A stretch of DNA of 64,000 nucleotides from NCBI GenBank assembly GCA_905331475.1, contig CAJNYU010002951.1, positions 1 to 64,000 on the forward strand, read 5' to 3'. Shown here piece after piece: positions 61,311 through 64,000 of the stretch. Made by a program: the position numbers and the translations under genes. Origin of the DNA: Rotaria socialis. Lineage: Eukaryota > Rotifera > Eurotatoria > Philodinida > Philodinidae. Under the pieces are notes generated by a model. The model worked only from the letters and a program-made list of their open reading frames with translations, was not told the origin of the DNA and searched no databases. Within the stretch, counting starts at the first letter, position 1, and each line of letters opens with the position of its first letter.

Positions 61311-64000
61311 ATGGGAATAAAGCGTTTTATCATTCTGATTGTTATCAGCCATATAGTGCTATTTTATTCAATATTTGATGTTTACTTTACATCACCAATT
61401 AATCATGGCATGCCTGTACATCGGTCAACTCGATCGCCACATGCAAAACGTCTTGTAATTTTTGTTGCTGATGGTCTTCGAGCTGATAAATTGTTTCAAC
61501 ATATGAATAATACACCATATCTTCATTCTATTATTCAGAATAGAACAAGTTTGAGTGGTATTTCACATACACGTGTACCAACTGAATCTCGTCCGGGTCA
61601 TGTAGCAATTATTTCTGGTTTCTATGAAGACGTGTCTGCTGTGACACGTGGATGGAAAGAAAATCCAGGTGAGAACTAATCATCTACTCTTAAATGTTAC
61701 ATAATATATTGAATAGTATGCCTTAATCTTTTTGTTCTTTTGAGTCAATATTCATGATTCAACAATAAGTAAAAAACGGAATAATATCCCAAAGAAATCA
61801 TTCGAAGTAGAGCCTCTAGATTATGATGTTTAGTCGTCTCTGTGAGGTAATGATTGTTATATAGCATTTTTCATTCAATCTCAAAACTGATTGGAGAACA
61901 ACATAGAATATTGGTGGTGATTCAAGAGAATATTGAAGTTTTCTATCTTTTTTTATTAGAATCATAGTTCGATTTATTATTCTATTGATAATATAATTTC
62001 ACTTATATCATCAGTAATCTTATATAAGAGATGTTTGTCGTAACAATAGAAAATAAAAGTTTCTTACCTGGATATTATTCAAAATTAAAATATTTTGAGT
62101 TTCATTGTTGTCATAGTATATCTTTGAAATGAACCCAATTTAAATGTTTTACTTGCGAATAAGAAAAATTCATATACTTTTTGTACATGTTCATTCTAAA
62201 TGTTTTCAGACGGAACTCATATACATTTTAATCAACTTCATATTCAACCCTAATTCATCTATGAATCAAATTCAATTATCATAATAATTAAATTTGAGGG
62301 TATAAAATTCTTATCTACCGTGACACAGCTTGCATACACATATTAGCTGACTCCTTAAACAGCAAGATAAGACGATAGACTGGTGCTATTTCGTATGTCT
62401 TTTATATTAATGAATTGGTATATAGGGGTACTAGACTTTGAAATAACCGAATTAAGAAAAACAACTAGGGTTATAATATTTATCGAACCAGATTCAATTT
62501 GATAAATCGATAAAAATGAAAGATCATTGAGGCACAAGGATCTATTTATATTCTTTAGCCGATTTAATATCGCTTTCATTCAACTGATATTCATATGACT
62601 ATTTCTAGTTGAATTCGATTCGGTATTTAATCGAAGTACATATACATTTGGTTTTGGTAGTCCTGATATTGTTCCAATGTTTAAACGTGGTCAATCTTAT
62701 GAACATTTCTATATTGAATGTTATCATTCGAATAATGAAGAATTCGGCAATGATCGTGCACATGAATTAGACCTTTGGGTTGAAAGACAGTTCGAAAAAT
62801 TCCTATTAAATAACACACTAACAGCCGAATTAAATAAAGATAAAATAATTTTCTTTTTCCATTTACTTGGTATCGATACCAATGGCCATTCACATAAACC
62901 ATGGTCAGATGTTTATATGAAGAATATTCATATTGTCGATGGCATTGTGCAAAGACTTGAGAATTTAATTGAAAACTATTATAAATATGACAGAAAAACT
63001 ACTTATATATTTACATCGGATCATGGTAAGCATAGATAAAATCAATTTATTGAAAAAAGAAATTGTTCTTGTTCGACATAGGTATGACCGATTGGGGTTC
63101 ACATGGTGCTGGTGATGACACAGAAACATTAACACCAATAATTGCTTGGGGATCAGGTATTCCTTCATCACAACATGGCAATGTTCATATTGAACAAGCA
63201 GATATATGTCCCTTGATGTCTTATTTTCTCGGGCTTGATTATTCAACAAATTCAGTTGGCCGTTTACCAATTAATTATCTAGTGCCAGTCGATGAAGCTA
63301 TTTTACAAGCTTACATTCAAAATGCTCGACAGTTATTGGAACAAGTTCATAAACAACATGATATTTTAAAGAAACGTTTACTATTCGTTAAACCATTTGA
63401 ATTGAACGAAGAAAAATTCTTTGAACGTATGCAAACAGGCGAAGGCTATATGAATATGTATCAAATTCGAGATGATATTACAGGTAAAAATAGAGTCATG
63501 TTCGAGAATTTCAGGATCATAAAAATTCTTATTTATTTTTTTTTGGTTGTTCAATAGATTTTATGCGTCGAATTGCTTTAGCTAGTCATTATTATCATAC
63601 ATACCGACGATTTTTACTGAGTATACTGATTATTATGGGTTTTTTTACATCGATTTCGACGATTTTATATCAATTAAATCCAATAAAACCACAACGATCA
63701 TCAATAGCGTTGTTTTGTAAAATTCTATCGATTTTAACTTTCATTCTGTTATTAGTTGAACAATCACCTTGGACACACTTGTTATATCCAGCACTTGTTT
63801 GCATACATACATGGCTTTCAGGGGATTTTGCTATTTATTGGATAAGACAAAATGTTTTTAATCAGATAAAATCTTTTCCATTTTGGTTGAACTCACTAAT
63901 GGTTGGACTCTTTTTACAAGCATATATTTTACCATTCTTTTATCGTTGGACGATGTCAATAGGTGTTTTCCTACTATGTATTGATGCTAGTCGACGGTGG
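61311..64000 (+). CDS. PIGN: GPI ethanolamine phosphate transferase 1 (PIG-N), 5' part
   Basis: ER enzyme that adds phosphoethanolamine to the first mannose of the GPI anchor precursor. Exons 61311-61668, 62609-63025, 63082-63483 and 63558-64000 (running off the window) give 540 codons in phase. The full protein is usually about 900 residues. The N-terminal signal-anchor is [20 protein letters not shown]. The alkaline-phosphatase-like catalytic domain has the metal Asp in [11 protein letters not shown], the nucleophile Thr in [13 protein letters not shown], then [22 protein letters not shown] and [17 protein letters not shown], with the metal-binding Asp and His residues all present. After [17 protein letters not shown] the multi-pass region begins ([17 protein letters not shown] and later helices). 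Intron 1 is 940 bp; introns 2 and 3 are 56 and 74 bp. Confidence 0.96.

Overview
The window is nuclear DNA from a small AT-rich animal genome, most likely a bdelloid rotifer. The protein families are metazoan: polycystin-1, RBM24/38, Jupiter, a haem-NO/O2-binding guanylyl cyclase and a tetraspanin. Most introns are only about 45-75 bp with GT...AG ends and poly-T acceptors. Spacer DNA is full of short inverted-repeat elements, and G-rich stretches close to TGTGGG, the telomere unit I recall for bdelloids, lie inside transposon-like elements. The species itself is inference. All nine confidently built protein genes lie on the + strand. Eight were joined exon by exon with every splice phase checked: seven complete models sum to a multiple of three, and PIGN is cut off by the window edge. 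The polycystin gene was read domain by domain.

Layout: 1-1040 spacer; 1041-6579 beta-type soluble guanylyl cyclase with a DNA-transposon-like insertion in intron 2; 7554-8510 TMEM41B lipid scramblase; 8511-12115 spacer holding a clear 704-bp non-autonomous hAT-type element with an 8-bp target duplication; 12116-27796 a 15.7-kb polycystin-1-type gene (WSC, PKD, REJ-like, GPS, PLAT, 11 membrane segments) with a small hAT-like element in one intron; 29821-32276 Jupiter; 32960-37009 PAN3; 37699-38689 an unrecognised 225-aa protein; 40498-43051 RBM24/38; 44570-48989 a tandem duplication whose second copy is an intact unrecognised tail-anchored-type protein and whose first copy is broken; 49000-58300 a gene-poor stretch with a minus-strand broken ORF, unidentified remnants, a roughly 560-bp fold-back element and a gephyrin (MoeA-domain) pseudogene; 58334-60976 tetraspanin; 61311 to the window end, the first part of PIGN.

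The genes do not form one pathway. Several act in membranes or signalling (cyclase, TMEM41B, polycystin, tetraspanin, PIGN) and two in mRNA fate (PAN3, RBM24). The most unusual material is the mobile DNA: at least two different inverted-repeat elements carry at their centre a G-rich telomere-like tract facing its C-rich complement, so the cargo itself could fold into a telomere-like hairpin. No tRNA, rRNA or CRISPR was recognised.
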